This document shows positions 11,770 to 23,240 of a stretch of 64,000 bases of DNA, one piece after another. The DNA lies in the NCBI GenBank assembly GCA_012656075.1, contig JAAKBF010000202.1, forward strand, positions 124,001-188,000, written 5' to 3'. The position numbers were made by a program, and so were the translations under genes. Source of the DNA: Phytophthora hibernalis. Its lineage: Eukaryota > Oomycota > Peronosporomycetes > Peronosporales > Peronosporaceae. Each line of letters starts with the position of its first letter. Within the stretch, counting starts at the first letter, position 1. Under the pieces are notes generated by a model. That model was not told the origin of the DNA. It made no database searches and was given only the letters and a program-made list of their open reading frames with translations.

Positions 11770-12660
11770 TTGGAGGACGCGTGGACTCCCATTTTTCAAC
11801 AACGTGGGTCCACGCCTGCGGCAAGAGCAGAAGTACGGATTTGGCTAGGGGCGAGTGGGCAGTACAGTGAGGTGCTCGCGGTTCTCGCTTCACCATTCAC
11901 AGAGGCTGAAGTGGCGGAGGCCATAGGGCTTCAAAGCCTGGAAAAGCTTGCGGGCCCGATAGGTTGGGCAATGATTGGTACATAGATTTTGTGGAACAGC
12001 TCACACCTATTTTGACGACACTTTTCAACCTCTGGTACCCTTCAGGGATTTCCCAGCGTCTTTGTCTGAAGAAGGGAGGAGCGGCTCAGAAAGTTAAACG
12101 GGATCGTACACCCCAATCAGAATGGATTCGTGCCGTTCAGGACGATCCACGCGACCATTGACCTGTTCACGGCTGCCCAGACGGCGGCACAGAAAGACCC
12201 AGCCATGGCAGAAGCACTAGCTCTGCTCTTGGACTTCTGCAAAGCATATGACTCGGTCGGCAGGGACTTCCTGTATGATGTCCTGCTGTGGCTGGGCAGC
12301 CCTAGCGAATACGTGACGGCCATGCGGAATCTGCACGACGGAACGAGAGTGCGGTTCTTAGCTAAAGGCTACTGGTCGAGATGGGTACAAGTCACTTGTG
12401 GCATTCGGCAAGGATGCCCGCTCGCGCCATTGCTGTTTCTATTGGTCCTGGACGCATTATACAGGAGAATTGATGCAGAGCCCAAAGTCACAGGGATCCT
12501 GCTCGGCAGCGAGGCAGGACAGGTGACGCTAAAAGTGGGCGGTTTTGCTGACGACACTGCCAGCTACGTGAGATCGGCCGCGGAAGTGAAGATTATCATG
12601 GACTTGGCTCGAGTGTTTGCATTGGCGTCAGGGCTACAACTTAACGAAGAAAAACACTAG
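11770..12660 (+). pseudogene. LINE reverse transcriptase (fingers and palm)
   Basis: Target-primed reverse transcriptase. The fingers region starts WTPIFQQRGSTP (11770-11985). The palm is in the frame 12130-12660: LLLDFCKAYDSVGRDFLYDV, then CGIRQGCPLAPLLF, and the catalytic box GGFADDTASYV with the two aspartates at 12549-12554. Frameshifts between 11985 and 12130 separate the parts. The same stretches occur in the second LINE, where the catalytic box is damaged. Confidence 0.9.
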
Positions 12661-14340
12661 TGCTCGCGCTGGACCCAGCGGCGGTCGCTACGATGGCTAC
12701 TCTACCTACGCCACTCAAGGTACAAGCGGTGACAAAATGTCACGGTACCTTAGGGAGTGTCCCGGACGAGGTATACGCATGTCAGCTTGCACGGACCCAA
12801 CTAGTGACTCGGCTAGCCTTGGCAGCGCGAAAGACGATGACGGCTGACCAACGGAGCCTCGTGGTAATGGCGGTGGCGGTCTCCAAGCTCCTATTCATTG
12901 GACGTCACCACTGGCCCTCGTCCAAAATGATCCAGGCGTTTCAAAAACGGATACACAACTTTGTGTGGCACGCACGCTTCACGGACGAACCGGTGAATGG
13001 AAGAGTGTGGCTCAACGGACATGTGGCCGCACTGCCACGAAAACAGGGTGGACTAGCCATCCCAGACCTAAAGCTGGAATTGCTCGCGCACGCAGCGGTG
13101 ACAGTGAATTGCTGGGCACTCGATGCGGACATGGCCACCCAAATAGTGGGCGACGTCCTCGCGGGCGGACAGTCTACGAGTACGACGGTGGCGCTTTACT
13201 TGACTCCACGACACACGGAGCCATCCACGCATGGCAAACGTATCAGAGCGACTCTGTGGGAGACAGGAGTGATCCTCTGTGACATGTACGGCGGGGTCGA
13301 CTGGCAGCCAACGAAGCCAGCGATGGAGGTGGAACTACACTGCATGACGTACTTCCGCGGCACGCTGAGCTATTATTGGCGAGGGCGGTGACTATGCATT
13401 GACACGGCCCCGATGAAGGGACGGATGAGCGCTAAGTACATCGCGGAGGAAAGGAAACAACATGGAGTGTTCTGTACGGAGTGGCTACCGTACTTGGTGC
13501 TATCGGAGTTGAGACTGTACTCGGAGACGGGAAAGATCGTCAACCCGAGCACTAGGTTTCGGAAATTATGCACCAAAGGACGCAATTTGAAGGACGTCTT
13601 ACATTGGCAGTGGACGGCCACTGGCGAGCTGCTAGTTACGACGCTCTGCATGAGAGTCACGACGGCGGTCCAGCGGCAGATTAACTACCTCATGCAGCTG
13701 ATGCTGCTGAATTTCCCGCAGTTGCTCCGACCAGGGGACCACAGCGGTGAGGTGCGGTATTTCACGAAGGTGGAGGACCATGTGCACATCCAGCGCAGGC
13801 TCACGCAAGACCGCATGATCATAGGTACAAAGCGGGGTGCCATGACGCCTACGAACGCGCCAGCGATGAGGTCGCACAGGGACGTAACCACCACCATGCA
13901 GATGGAGGTGGGGACTGCGACCAAGGTGCTAAGTGTCCACCCGCACCCGAGACTAGCCCGAATGACCTGCTTGTGGGCAGGTTCACGACGGTGGCGGACA
14001 CCGCGGAAAAAGGACAAAGCGATCGTTGGGAAAATCCGTGTGACCAAAGGCACGAAGCTCCAAATGGAACGTCGGGAGCGCTGGGCACGACTGAATACTG
14101 CAGTGGCGTCGGGCTTAGACGCTCTCGCATGGAAGAGGATCCGTCGAGTGGTGGGGCTGAACCCTTGGGGCGAACAATTGCTCCTACGTGTCAAACATCA
14201 TGTTATCTCGATCTACAATCCCATCTCTGGTGGCATAGACTGCCCACATGCTGGGTGTGAAAGGGCGCGGAGGATCGATCTTTAATATGTATTTTGGGAA
14301 TGCCCGGCGGCGAAGACGCTGAGGAAGGTACTCGTGATCT
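12660..14340 (+). pseudogene. LINE RT C-terminal region and zinc finger
   Basis: Thumb and connecting region after the palm, in frames 12660-13391 and 13413-14285. It ends in a cysteine/histidine motif CPHAGCERARRIDL, a stop at 14283-14285, then FWECPAAKTLRKVL, the zf-RVT-like finger that follows the RT in many LINEs. The second LINE has the corresponding CPHDGCARVGRVDLYHGFW. Function is probably RNA/DNA binding during target-primed synthesis (family knowledge). Confidence 0.75.
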
Positions 14341-14719
14341 GCGGGGCTGCGAACGGAGTCTTGGGAGGAGGCCATCTTCGGGCTCGCCCTTCCCACGCTT
14401 CCACGAGGTCTTGCAACTGCTACAGGGGCGATTATTTCGGAACTCACTGATGACCTGGTGGTGGTGATTGGGGACACGGTCGACCGTTTGGCAGTCAACT
14501 GTTGGAGCTTGGGGACTGATTTGTACTTGCTGGCGGTGTGGAGGTGGAGAATAGCGCACTTCGACATCAACAACGATTTTTCAGAAGAATATCACACGAC
14601 CGGACTGAAGAACCGGATTCGAAATGGGACACGAACGTGACTAGAGACTTTGAGACCGCTATTCCGCTACCCATTCGAGACAAGATCAGTGATGCTATCT
14701 GTGAGCTGCTTGGGGCCGA

Positions 14720-15220
14720 ATGGATGGCCGTCTCCCGCGACAGGGCCATTGCTATCTCGTCGCGACTGCGGGGATCAAAGGCAACACCACGACCAGACTG
14801 TACCCGGTCACGGGCAACTGCGTGATCCAGTATGTGAGCTGCGCAACGTACGTGGGAGGGCGAATGACATCCTTCAGAGCTGCCCAACTGGGGCTCCTAC
14901 GTGGACTACGCCGATGCCTAGCTTACAAGTGGGCGCCGATTCATGTCATGGGGGACAATGCTGACGTGCTGCGCCAAGTGACAACACGGAAACCGCCAAG
15001 AGCCAAGCATCTCAAGGGAGATTATTGGAAGACTCGCAGAGCCGCAGATGCTGCGGATGTCCTTAGCTGGTCGACACAACTACGCGACCAAAACGGAACA
15101 ACACATGAACTGGCACGCATGGCGAAGTCAACTGAACAGGACACGAGTGAAACGCAGCGGAACTGCCAGGGGCGGGAATACGCTTGGAGAGCATCACTGG
15201 ACTCATTCATGACGACGTGA
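14720..15220 (+). pseudogene. LINE RNase H domain
   Basis: A C-terminal RNase H-like segment: YVGGRMTSFRAAQLGLLRGL, corresponding to the family's GG-x-T-NNRAE-x-GL block, then PIHVMGDNADVLRQ, corresponding to the V-x-GDS block. The usual glutamate of the first block is replaced by Ala-Gln (RAAQ), so catalysis may be lost. It is followed directly by the 3' end of the element. Confidence 0.7.
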
Positions 15221-15418
15221 ATCAATGGCTTCAGGCGCATGCGAAATCGACCACTTCGGTGGCCGTGGAGGAACGGTGTAGCTCTAGGGGACCCCTTGCT
15301 GTAGGCAAACGGACGGCGTTGGAGTACGGACTCGCGGAGTGCAATACTCATCAGCTGAGGATGGGCATTAGGTTTAGCTATTTAATTGACATTAATGTAC
15401 CTCACTTCAAATTCAAAA

Positions 15419-15434
15419 AATGTCCTCGATAATT
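15419..15434. repeat. LINE target-site duplication, right copy
   Basis: AATGTCCTCGATAATT, identical to 5477-5492. It directly follows the A-rich 3' end of the element. Confidence 0.92.
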
Positions 15435-16170
15435 GACCCAGCCGCCGCTCTCTTCCTTTGTTTGAAGAAGACAAGAATGGCAGAGAGTTTTTATCTGAGC
15501 AAATAGGAGACCGGCGCAATCCATAGAGCGATGAGATCGTTGGATCTCGTCACGAGACAACAATGCCTCTATCACACGCATAAGCCGCTGCATCTCCGAG
15601 AGCCGAATATTTCTCACTCGGGTTGACATATCATGCTTCGTGAGAAGTCGTAGTGGCGGATCTCTTGCACACCAATGCTGCCATATCATTCTAAGTGTTC
15701 CTGATGGGAGTACAAAATGCTGTGGAACTCGATGGAAACTACCTCCCCATGCCTGAAGCTCGGGTTGTGATGCAGTATGAGCGGGGAGGAGCAGCTATCG
15801 GTGACCAGTGAGTCTGGATCTGCACGACATAAATTGGAGCGAGCAAGTACTGATGTGAATGCTGTCTCCATAGCTCCCATGGTCATCGCAGAGCCCTGGA
15901 TGTGTCGCTTGAGAGTGCTTGGTAGATAGGACATCAATATCCACGGGGCTCATCAAAAGGCGCTGTAGTGAGCCACCTAGCAATGATCTCGTCATCTGCT
16001 GGAGAAATGAACTCGTAAACAGGTCCTGGCGACGTTCCTCAGTCGTTTTGTCGTACAACCACGCCACAAAGCGACTTAGAGACCGGCGATATACATACTC
16101 AGTGGCTTTAGCAGTCGTGTTTCCCAGCACTTCCTCAACACGAGCATCGAGAGCTTCTATCGTTATTCGT
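15435..16170 (-). pseudogene. Possible tyrosine-recombinase-like (Crypton-type) fragment
   Basis: The minus-strand text begins LGNTTAKATEYVYRRSLSRF at about 16130 and continues with VAWLYDKTTEERRQDLFTSS. This resembles the N-terminal core-binding (SAM-like) domain of tyrosine recombinases such as oomycete Cryptons. A later block (PVDIDVLSTKH) fits the same family loosely. Frames then shift and no catalytic R...H-x-x-R...Y set is found. The LINE at 5493-15418 inserted into or beside it. The family call is an inference from pattern only; a host gene remnant is also possible. Confidence 0.3.
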
Positions 16171-16611
16171 TATGTGACTGTTCAAGCCGTTTCTAAGCAT
16201 AAGTAGAAATATTTCTAAAATTCTCTTTTTTCATTCTGCATGATGATTCCATTTATCTATACATAACCTCCACAAAACGAGTATACTTAAACAACCCAAT
16301 AAATTAAGTGGACCAGCACGAGCCTTATTATTTAATGGTTAAAATCCGAAGCACGGAATGAGTTGTTTTAAATAGTAAAGCGTGTTAAAAAATGTGTAAT
16401 CAGTGAACATCATAATTGTTTTTAATAAGGCATCGATTTACCGGTAGTATTTTCTGGGTCAGGGTGTCTGATCAGATTCTATTGGTTATTTAACTAAGTA
16501 TTTTCTGATCCCTGATCCAGTTCAAATCGGATTGAACTTCAATCCGAATCATTGCACAAAACATCCCTACTAAACGTTGCAGCTTTCTTCTGACCCAGCA
16601 ACTCCTCCAAG
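16171..16611. other. Intergenic, AT-rich, no gene recognised
   Basis: No coding frame or clear repeat pair. A stretch TTCTGCATGATGATTCCATT near 16230 resembles sequence at 5185-5205, so it may be a decayed copy of the same repeat. It ends at the start codon of the aldo-keto reductase pseudogene. Confidence 0.5.
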
Positions 16612-17633
16612 ATGACCTACCGTAGTAGGTCACCTACCGTTTTTTGGTCCATTCCGGTCTGCTCGTGTCGAAGATTAGTCTCGGCTCGTACATGAGCGAT
16701 GAAACCAAGTACGAGGGTGATTTCTGGTACGAGCTCATGACTCTGGCCTACAAGCACGGCGTGAACTTCTTCAACTCGGCTGAAGCTTACGGCCGTGGCA
16801 AGGCCGCGATCATGCTGGGCAAAGCCATCAAAAGAGGAAGGGGTCTTGAAGATCTTGTGATCACTGATCACTACCAAGATTTTCCAAGGCACCAAGTCAG
16901 GTCCGAACGCCACCGGAGTCAACCGCAAACACGTCATTGAAGGCACGAAGGCTTCCCTGCTTCGGTTGGATTTGGAACATGTCGACGTCGTCTTCTGTCA
17001 CCGCTCGGACCCGCACACGCCCATTGAGGAGACCGTCAGGGCGATGAACTACGTGATTGAACAAGGTTGGGCTTTCTACTGGGGAACGAGCGAGTAGAGC
17101 TCTGCCAACATCATTGAAGCCTGCGAGGTCGCTGACCGCCTCAGACTCCTCCGACCGGTGGTCGAGCAACCACAGTACATATTGGAGCGTTCCAGGGTGG
17201 ACTTTGACCCGGTGAGCCTGTACAAGAAGTACGACCTGGGCCTCACGACGTGGTCGCCATTGTCGATGGGTATTTTGACAAGTACAGCACTGGCAAGCTG
17301 AAGGTTCTCGTTATCCGTCTCCACTGGAGACTCTCCAGCCTTCCGGGAAGGCTGGATGCTGCAAGGCTTTTCGGAAAATGTGGAGATCGCAGACCAGCTG
17401 AAACCTATCGCGGCGGAGCTAGGCTGCTCGGCGAGCAGTGCTCGCTCGCTCAAATGTCGATCGCGTGGGCAGTGTCAAACCAGCAAGTGTCGACTGTTCT
17501 CTTGGGGGCTAGTCACCCGACACAACTGGAAGAGGCCCTGAAGGTGCTTGAGTTTGAGAGTAAAATCACGCCGGAGTTGAACGAGAAGATCGACGCCGTC
17601 GTACAATTCGTGCCGAAGACTCCAAACGCATGA
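16612..17633 (+). pseudogene. Aldo-keto reductase, voltage-gated K+ channel beta-subunit type (pseudogene)
   Basis: Clear homology to the AKR6/Kv-beta family of NADPH-dependent reductases: SGLLVSKISLGSYMS, NFFNSAEAYGRGKAAIMLGK (catalytic Asp-to-Tyr region with Ser-Ala-Glu-Ala-Tyr), YVIEQGWAFYWGTSE, LTTWSPLSMG and the C-terminal cofactor motif VSTVLLGASHPTQLEEAL. Lesions: the N-terminus after MTYR is replaced by a stop and a partly repeated sequence (16612-16650); a tandem 7-bp duplication GATCACT (16859-16865 and 16866-16872) shifts the frame; a TAG at 17095-17097 stands where the family has Trp; about 4 nt are missing near 17279. It ends 84 bp from the convergent NVL gene. These are genuine decay lesions, unlike the run-length indels in neighbouring genes. 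Confidence 0.9.
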
Positions 17634-17716
17634 AAAGCGAAAAATAAGTAAGTCAGTGTGCACTATATTCAATGCGTTCAGGAAGCACTATCCTGTCAAA
17701 ACTCAAATTACATTCC

Positions 17717-20105
17717 CTACTGCTTGACAATGTCGCTTTTCGCACCTGTTTCACCAGTTGATGCATCTGGTTTACCTTCAACGCCAGCAGCTGAAGCCAC
17801 TGCTGAGCTACTGCTGCTGCGCGTTATAGCTGAGCGAGACTTACGCAAGTTCTTCTTCATGCGGTCGAACATCCGGTGGTCTGCACGCGATACCGACGGA
17901 AACACGCGATTGAATGCGCTGACGAAATGGTGGTGCTCAATACCCAACGTCACCGTGGCACCATCCTCCAACTTCGAGAAATCAGTTTCACGCAAGGCTG
18001 TGATGCCTGCCTCGCGAACCAGAGCACTCAAATCAGCACCAGAGAAGCCCTCACAGCGCGGATCGGCAGCAATCGCTTCCAATCGAACAGACGGCGCCAT
18101 CGCGCACTTAGCGGAAATCGTCTTCAGGATCTGGTGGCGCTCCGATGCCTGGGGCAAAGCACATAGAGGAGCTTGTCGAGACGGCCAGGACGCAGCATCG
18201 CTGGATCGATGATGTCTGGTCGGTTCGTCGCTGCGATCACAAACACATTACGGCGGCCGTCCAGTCCGTCCATCTCGGTAAGTAACTGGTTCACGACACG
18301 CTCGCTAACTCCGTTGCCACCAGAGTCACCACCGACACCACCAGAGCGGCGAGGTGCCAAAGCATCCAGCTCGTCAAAGAAAACGACACACGGAGAGGAA
18401 GCTCGTGCTCGCTGGAAGACCTGGCGCACGGATCGCTCAGATTCACCCACGTACTTGTCCAGAAGTTCCGGTCCTTTGATACTGATAAAGTTCGCACCAC
18501 TTTCGTGGGCAATGGCCTTGGCCAGCAGTGTTTTACCACAGCCGGGAGGTCCATACAGCAGCACACCAGCAGGCATGGACAAACCGAGAGCCGCAAATCG
18601 CTCGGGGTGCGCAATCGGCTGCAAAATAGCAAGCGACAGCTCGTCGCGCACCTCAGTAAGCGCGCCAATGTCATCCCACGTAACGTCAGGGATCGTAGCA
18701 AAGCCCTCACGCTTGGAGCTCGGCTGCACCTTAGGAATGGCATCCTCAAAATCAGTCATGGTAATGCTAAGTGGTGCCAACTGCGCCTCCGTGAACGGCT
18801 CCACCTGAGCGCGCAAGTCATCAGCTGCCGATGGGGCCTCTTGTGCGTCCTTCATAGTCCCAACCGGGTTTTCATGCGTCGCATCCACCTCCATAGCGTC
18901 GTCACTAGTACCGGCATCCGATGCCTCCGTCTTAGTGGACACACTATCCGTGTCTCTAACCTTTCTCTGAGCATTGATGTTCGTAAAGATGCGGTTCACA
19001 GCACCCACAGCAGCCTCCTTCGTAAGTGAAACGAGATCAGCACCAACATATCCAGGTGTCCGACGCGCCAACGCCGCGAAGTCAAAGTCTCCCTCCAGTG
19101 TCATCTTTCTCGCCAGCACCCGCAGGATCTTCTCACGAGCCTCTTCATCCGGGATGCCAAGACAAATCTCCCGATCAAATCGTCCAGCACGCCGTAGAGC
19201 CGAGTCCAGAGCATCCGGCCTGTTGGTCGCGCCAATGAGAACCACTGGTTTGCCTCCTGTGTTCTCCAGACTCAACGAGTCGGTGCTCGTGAGCAATTGG
19301 GCCACAATTCTCTTCTCCATCCCACGCGCCGACGTCTCTCTCTTGGGCGTAATAGCGTCAATTTCATCAATAAAAATGATCGACGGGGCGCGAGCAATGG
19401 CCTCATCGAACAGTTCCCTCAATTTCTGCTCAGACTCTCCCGACATGCCGGACACCACTTCGGGAGCTGAAATTTTCAGGAAAGTAGCCCCGCACTCGCC
19501 TGCAATAGCATGGGCCAGCATCGATTTGCCCGTACCGGGTGGTCCATGTAACAACACGCCTCTAGGCGGTTCCACACCCAAATGAGCGTACACCTCTGGG
19601 TGAGTTAACGGGTACTCAATAAGCTCCCGTACTTCCTGTAAAATGGCCTGAATACCGCCCACATCACCGTATCTCGTCGTTGGGCGCTCCACCACGAAGC
19701 CCTTGGACTCATCATGTCCTGAATTTTCCTCTTCCGTAACGTCTTTTTCACTCTTTTCCGCAATATTTTGACTTTCTTGACCAATGGCTTGTCTGCGTTG
19801 TTCTGTCCTGCATAATTCTGCTGCATGGCGCGATTGAGCGAGTTGCCCACCTGCTGCTGCTCCGCCGCGCGGATCTGCGTCTCGTCGTCGCTGTCGCTCT
19901 CGGAGCGCGAACGCTTGGGCTCCTCTGGCTGCGCCTTTTTCAGCACTTTGGCCACCACTTTCCGCAGCGCGCCCTGAGGCTTGCGCTGGTACTCGGCGTA
20001 GGTATCTCGCAAGTGGATCGTCACGGTGGCTTCGCTGGGATGGGTCCCGCGCTCCTCGCACTCGCGCAGGTAGCGCCGCACGTGGAAACTCACCTTGGCC
20101 TCCAT
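17717..20105 (-). CDS. NVL/RIX7-type AAA ATPase (two single-base frameshifts in assembly)
   Basis: About 796 codons from the ATG at 20105-20103 to the TAG at 17719-17717. Nucleolar/nuclear VCP-like ATPase expected to remodel pre-60S ribosomal particles. The N-terminal domain (MEAKVSFHVRRYLRECEERG) resembles the NVL N-terminal fold, followed by a basic acidic-patch linker. D1 has Walker A GPPGTGKSMLAHA, Walker B IIFIDEIDAI and arginine-finger region RRAGRFDREI. D2 has GPPGCGKTLLAKA, VVFFDELDAL and LRPGRLDKLLYV. The C-terminus reads GFSGADLSALVREAGITAL. Two frame breaks, near 19775 (an A run) and 18163 (a CC), are each cured by one extra base of a run, so they are probably sequencing errors and the gene is probably intact. 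It is convergent with the AKR pseudogene. CDC48 is excluded by the N-domain and the position of the acidic insert. Confidence 0.9.
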
Positions 20106-20639
20106 AAAACGATTTGGTGAAACTTCAAAAGTGACGAGGGGTTTTGACTGGCGCAGACAAAATCGGCGCGGCTATTGGCCGAAACTAGTCTTAGTCAATG
20201 GGAAGATACCGGTACTTGAACTGATAGGTGAACTTTTCGACGGGATCACATTGCTGGACGTCATGACGTTGCGAGGAGTGGCGAATTGTCGATGTTCACG
20301 ATGTTTGTCAAGGTGTCTCCAACTTGGAGCGAATTCAGGCTGAAAATTCACGAGAACCAGGCCAACGCCAAAGTCGTGTGTCCGCCACGCGCAGGGTCCC
20401 ACAATGCCGCGGAGGCGGTACATTATAAAAAATGCGCAGAAAATGGCATCCCCGGTAGACTGAAATAAATTTCAGAGTACATCCACTATCAAAGTTTAAT
20501 TCAAGTACAACCCAAATAACCCAAGAATCCGAACTGTTGGGGCTACTGGATACACATCGACTCCGCGTCACAAATGGGGTGGGACACACCATTGCCACAT
20601 CACCGACGTGCCACAGCCAACAGTTCATATTACATATAG
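20106..20639. other. NVL upstream region with a small inverted repeat
   Basis: Promoter side of the NVL gene. GAACTGTTGG (20531-20540) and CCAACAGTTC (20617-20626) form a perfect 10-bp inverted pair 76 bp apart. It is either a tiny foldback element or part of the left end of the gypsy LTR that follows. No coding frame of note. Confidence 0.45.
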
Positions 20640-20858
20640 GATAAACTTTAGGTTACAGAGAAATTGTATTACAGGCCAATTTAAGGTACACCTATAAATA
20701 CGCTCAGTCTTTAAACTACGCTATTCTAGCCACTCAGCTCCCGCAGACCAGGAGCTCGTGAACTGTCGTTGACTAAGAGTTTGTATACTCTTGAAGCTAC
20801 GCTTCCTCAAGCAACGTGCTTGTGTGGCCCCCGTCACACTTGGTAGCACTTGTAGTCA
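20640..20858 (+). promoter_or_regulatory. Gypsy LTR tail, TATA box and primer-binding site
   Basis: TATAAATA lies at 20693-20700. The LTR appears to end CGTCACA at 20838 and is followed at once by CTTGGTAGCACTTGTAGTC. The gypsy element on the opposite strand at 40067 has the same design: LTR end CCGTCACA, then CCTGGTAACCTTTGTAGTC. The primer site is therefore inferred from the shared layout; the tRNA is not identified. Confidence 0.6.
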
Positions 20859-20922
20859 ATCCTACACCTACGCGGGTAGATTGAACTACGTGATCCTATG
20901 TGGTCTCAAGAAGTGAGCCAAC

Positions 20923-22192
20923 ATGGATCGCAGTGAGTTTCCTCACTTGACCGACTCGCAGTTCGAGTCCGGAAGATGGCACGCATCTTCAAAAGAGATG
21001 CCTTGCAGAGCTTGGTAATGTCAACACATGCCGGGCAGGTCGAACGCGTGAGTGCGTTCAACACGTATGAGCAAGGGCTCATCGCCCATGTGCGGGGCAA
21101 TGTGCACGCCCGGCCTTCGGAACCAAGGCCGATGCAGCCCAAGCCGTTGATGCTGAAGGTTCAGTCATATAACGGGATGGAAGGAGAAAACCTTCACTTC
21201 TGGACTCGAGAAGTCGATCTTGCGATGGACGCAGCTCTTCTCTCGTCCGAGCAACTTCGAGACGCTTTCGCGCTCTCCAATCTTGGTGCTCGAGCCAAGA
21301 CTTGGGCGTATACGCGCGACGCGACAACCCCTGGATGTTTCACATCATGGGCTCAGCTGTGTGAACAGCTTCGAGCCGCTTTTCTACCGGCGAACTGTGA
21401 GTATCACCAGCGCTCGTGTTTCCTCGCATATGAGCCAGGGAAGCATGAGCTGCACGAGTACATCCAGTACACCCTTCACTCTAATTAGTCGTGCCATGAC
21501 TAATTATGGTTTACGATTTTTGCTGCAGAAATGTAAACATTCCTCGAATGTTATTGGCTTTAATATTTAGAGTTGTGTAGCCCTGATGACACGACTGGAT
21601 TCATCTCCGCGAGAGCTGTCGCAATCCGGTGTCTTTGTGCAAATTTCAGCACATCTGAAATTTTTGTAGGGAACTGTGTCACGAAAAGGTACACTTTCAT
21701 GACTATATTCGAAGCACGACTAATTAGAGTGAAGGGTGTAGATGCAAGTACTCGCGGCGTAAACTCCTACCTGGACACACCAAGGTAATCGTGTTCATGG
21801 ACGACCTGATAGTTGGTCTCGCAAGCACACAACTGTTCCGCGTGCAGGCCAACACCATGGTGGCGGCCGTCTAGGTCGCTCTCCAAGAGGAGTACAGTCA
21901 CAAACAGGCTCGTACTCCTGTGTCTGCTTCGCACTCTTCATCTACGGGCACAGCCGTAGGCAGTGCCGGCCAAGGAACTGACAGAGGTCCAGTCTTTATG
22001 GACTTGGGCCTGGACGAGCAGAACGGCATCCGCTGCTTCGGCTGCGGCAAGGTCGGACACATGAAACGTGCCTGTCCTGCGGGAGGACAAAGGAGCGCTT
22101 CCCTCCTCGCCCTTTTGGTCCCAAGAGCTTTAGCAGAAGCCGCGATCCCAAGGCCAGGGGAACGCGGGGGCACCCTGCTGGGGAAAGACTAA
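20923..22192 (+). pseudogene. Gypsy gag with CCHC zinc knuckle, split by a MITE
   Basis: Starts near MDRSEFPHLTDSQF (20923), shifts frame, then reads FWTREVDLAMDAALLSSEQL and ALSNLGARAKTWAY, typical of retrotransposon capsid proteins. The frame stops inside the TA MITE at 21470-21738. Downstream is the nucleocapsid knuckle CFGCGKVGHMKRAC (near 22030), a CX2CX4HX4C motif that binds RNA. Structural protein of the element's particle (family knowledge). Confidence 0.8.
21470..21738. mobile_element. Tc1/mariner-type MITE inserted in gypsy gag (copy 2)
   Basis: Begins CACCCTTCACTCTAATTAGT and ends with the reverse complement at 21738, flanked by TA at 21468-21469 and 21739-21740. It shares ends and interior blocks with the copy at 4877-5131. 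It interrupts the gag reading frame right after HELHEYIQ, so it is younger than the gypsy insertion. Confidence 0.9.
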
Positions 22193-22305
22193 GCTTTCAT
22201 GAGAGGTGCGCGGATGGCACGTACCATGGAGGCTTATCCTGTGAGAGTCTCTGTACTCTCGAAGCAAAGAAGGGCAGCGAAGGGCTGCTTGTAGTACACG
22301 CAAGT

Positions 22306-22701
22306 GTGCGGGGATACAATCATCCCTTGAGAATTCTGATTGATTCTGGGGCGTCCAAGAACTTTGCACACCGCCAGTCGGTTGCCCGAAATGGGGACAA
22401 GTACGCCGATGCTCTGCGAGAAAGTACAGGCAACGGGCAAGTCTCTGTCAGACTTGCCAACGGATCTGTGGTAGAAGCACCTAAAGTCCTTATGGATCTT
22501 GCAGTCAAGTTCGAAGCCTTAGACTCGACAGAACGATTCCTTGTTCTTGATATGGACAAGTATGATTTGATCCTGGGCATGCCATGGCTCGAAAAGCATG
22601 AGCCCTGGATCGACTGGCGCGGCAAAGCTATAGGAGCTAGCCGGACTGCGGCGTCTGACAAAGCCTTGGTGAGTAATGTTCCCATCTCTGTCCGACTCTG
22701 A
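22306..22701 (+). pseudogene. Gypsy aspartic protease
   Basis: Retropepsin-like domain with the active-site motif RILIDSGASKNFA near the start, followed by VRLANGSVVEA and the hydrophobic flap-to-end block YDLILGMPWLEKHEPWIDW. It would cleave the gag-pol polyprotein. Intact as a stand-alone frame, but the polyprotein is broken on both sides. Confidence 0.85.
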
Positions 22702-23240
22702 GGCTCCCATGGACGCCGGTGGAATACCGCGGAAGTATGTGCTGCTAACGAATCTGCAGCAAGCCCGAGGGCCTTGGATACATCCAAACCCGCGAGGGAA
22801 GATGCAACGCCAGCTTCTTCCAGCGCACCAAGTCGTTGCGCCGTACGGGCATCGACGAAGTCCGCGAAGGACGAAGTGTGTCTACAAGAGGGCACAGCCC
22901 ACGTGAGACCGGAGAGGTCAAGACCGTGACCAGCGCGGAGGTCGCTAGCAGCATCTCTAGTGTGGGTAACACAGTTCCACACAGGCCAGAAAATGCCTTA
23001 GGCGCCGTACCGAGACAATATAATGCAGTGGGTAACGAAGAATCACGCCAGAAGACGGCTGTGGGTAAGAGAGTGTCCGCTAAGTGTCTCGGCAAGATGT
23101 CAGGACCGAAGCTTCGGGACGAAGCTCGGAGTCGGTGAAGACTCTCGGCACCGCCGCCAGGAGCATGCTATCATATTTTCGACGGCGAGACTGGCCGCAA
23201 CGTCAAGTCTGGGTCGGTCCAATTAGAGATCCTGTCAGAG

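Larger units (their letters stand above)
5493..15418 (+). mobile_element. Full-length APE-type LINE with OTU-like, RT and RNase H domains
   Basis: A 9.9-kb non-LTR retrotransposon flanked by the 16-bp direct repeat AATGTCCTCGATAATT (5477-5492 and 15419-15434), an exact target-site duplication. The short A-rich 3' end (TTCAAATTCAAAA) sits directly before the right copy. Domain order: ORF1-like protein, acidic linker, OTU-like cysteine protease, AP endonuclease, reverse transcriptase, zinc knuckle and RNase H. Numerous stops and frameshifts make it inactive as assembled. A second member is at 51966-58765, minus strand, whose 3' end shares CCTCACTTCAAA. The clade was not determined. Confidence 0.92.

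Noticed and set aside
21573..21788. Gag continuation starting MCSPDDTT
   Set aside because: This frame lies mostly inside the TA MITE, so it is non-coding element sequence that happens to be open.
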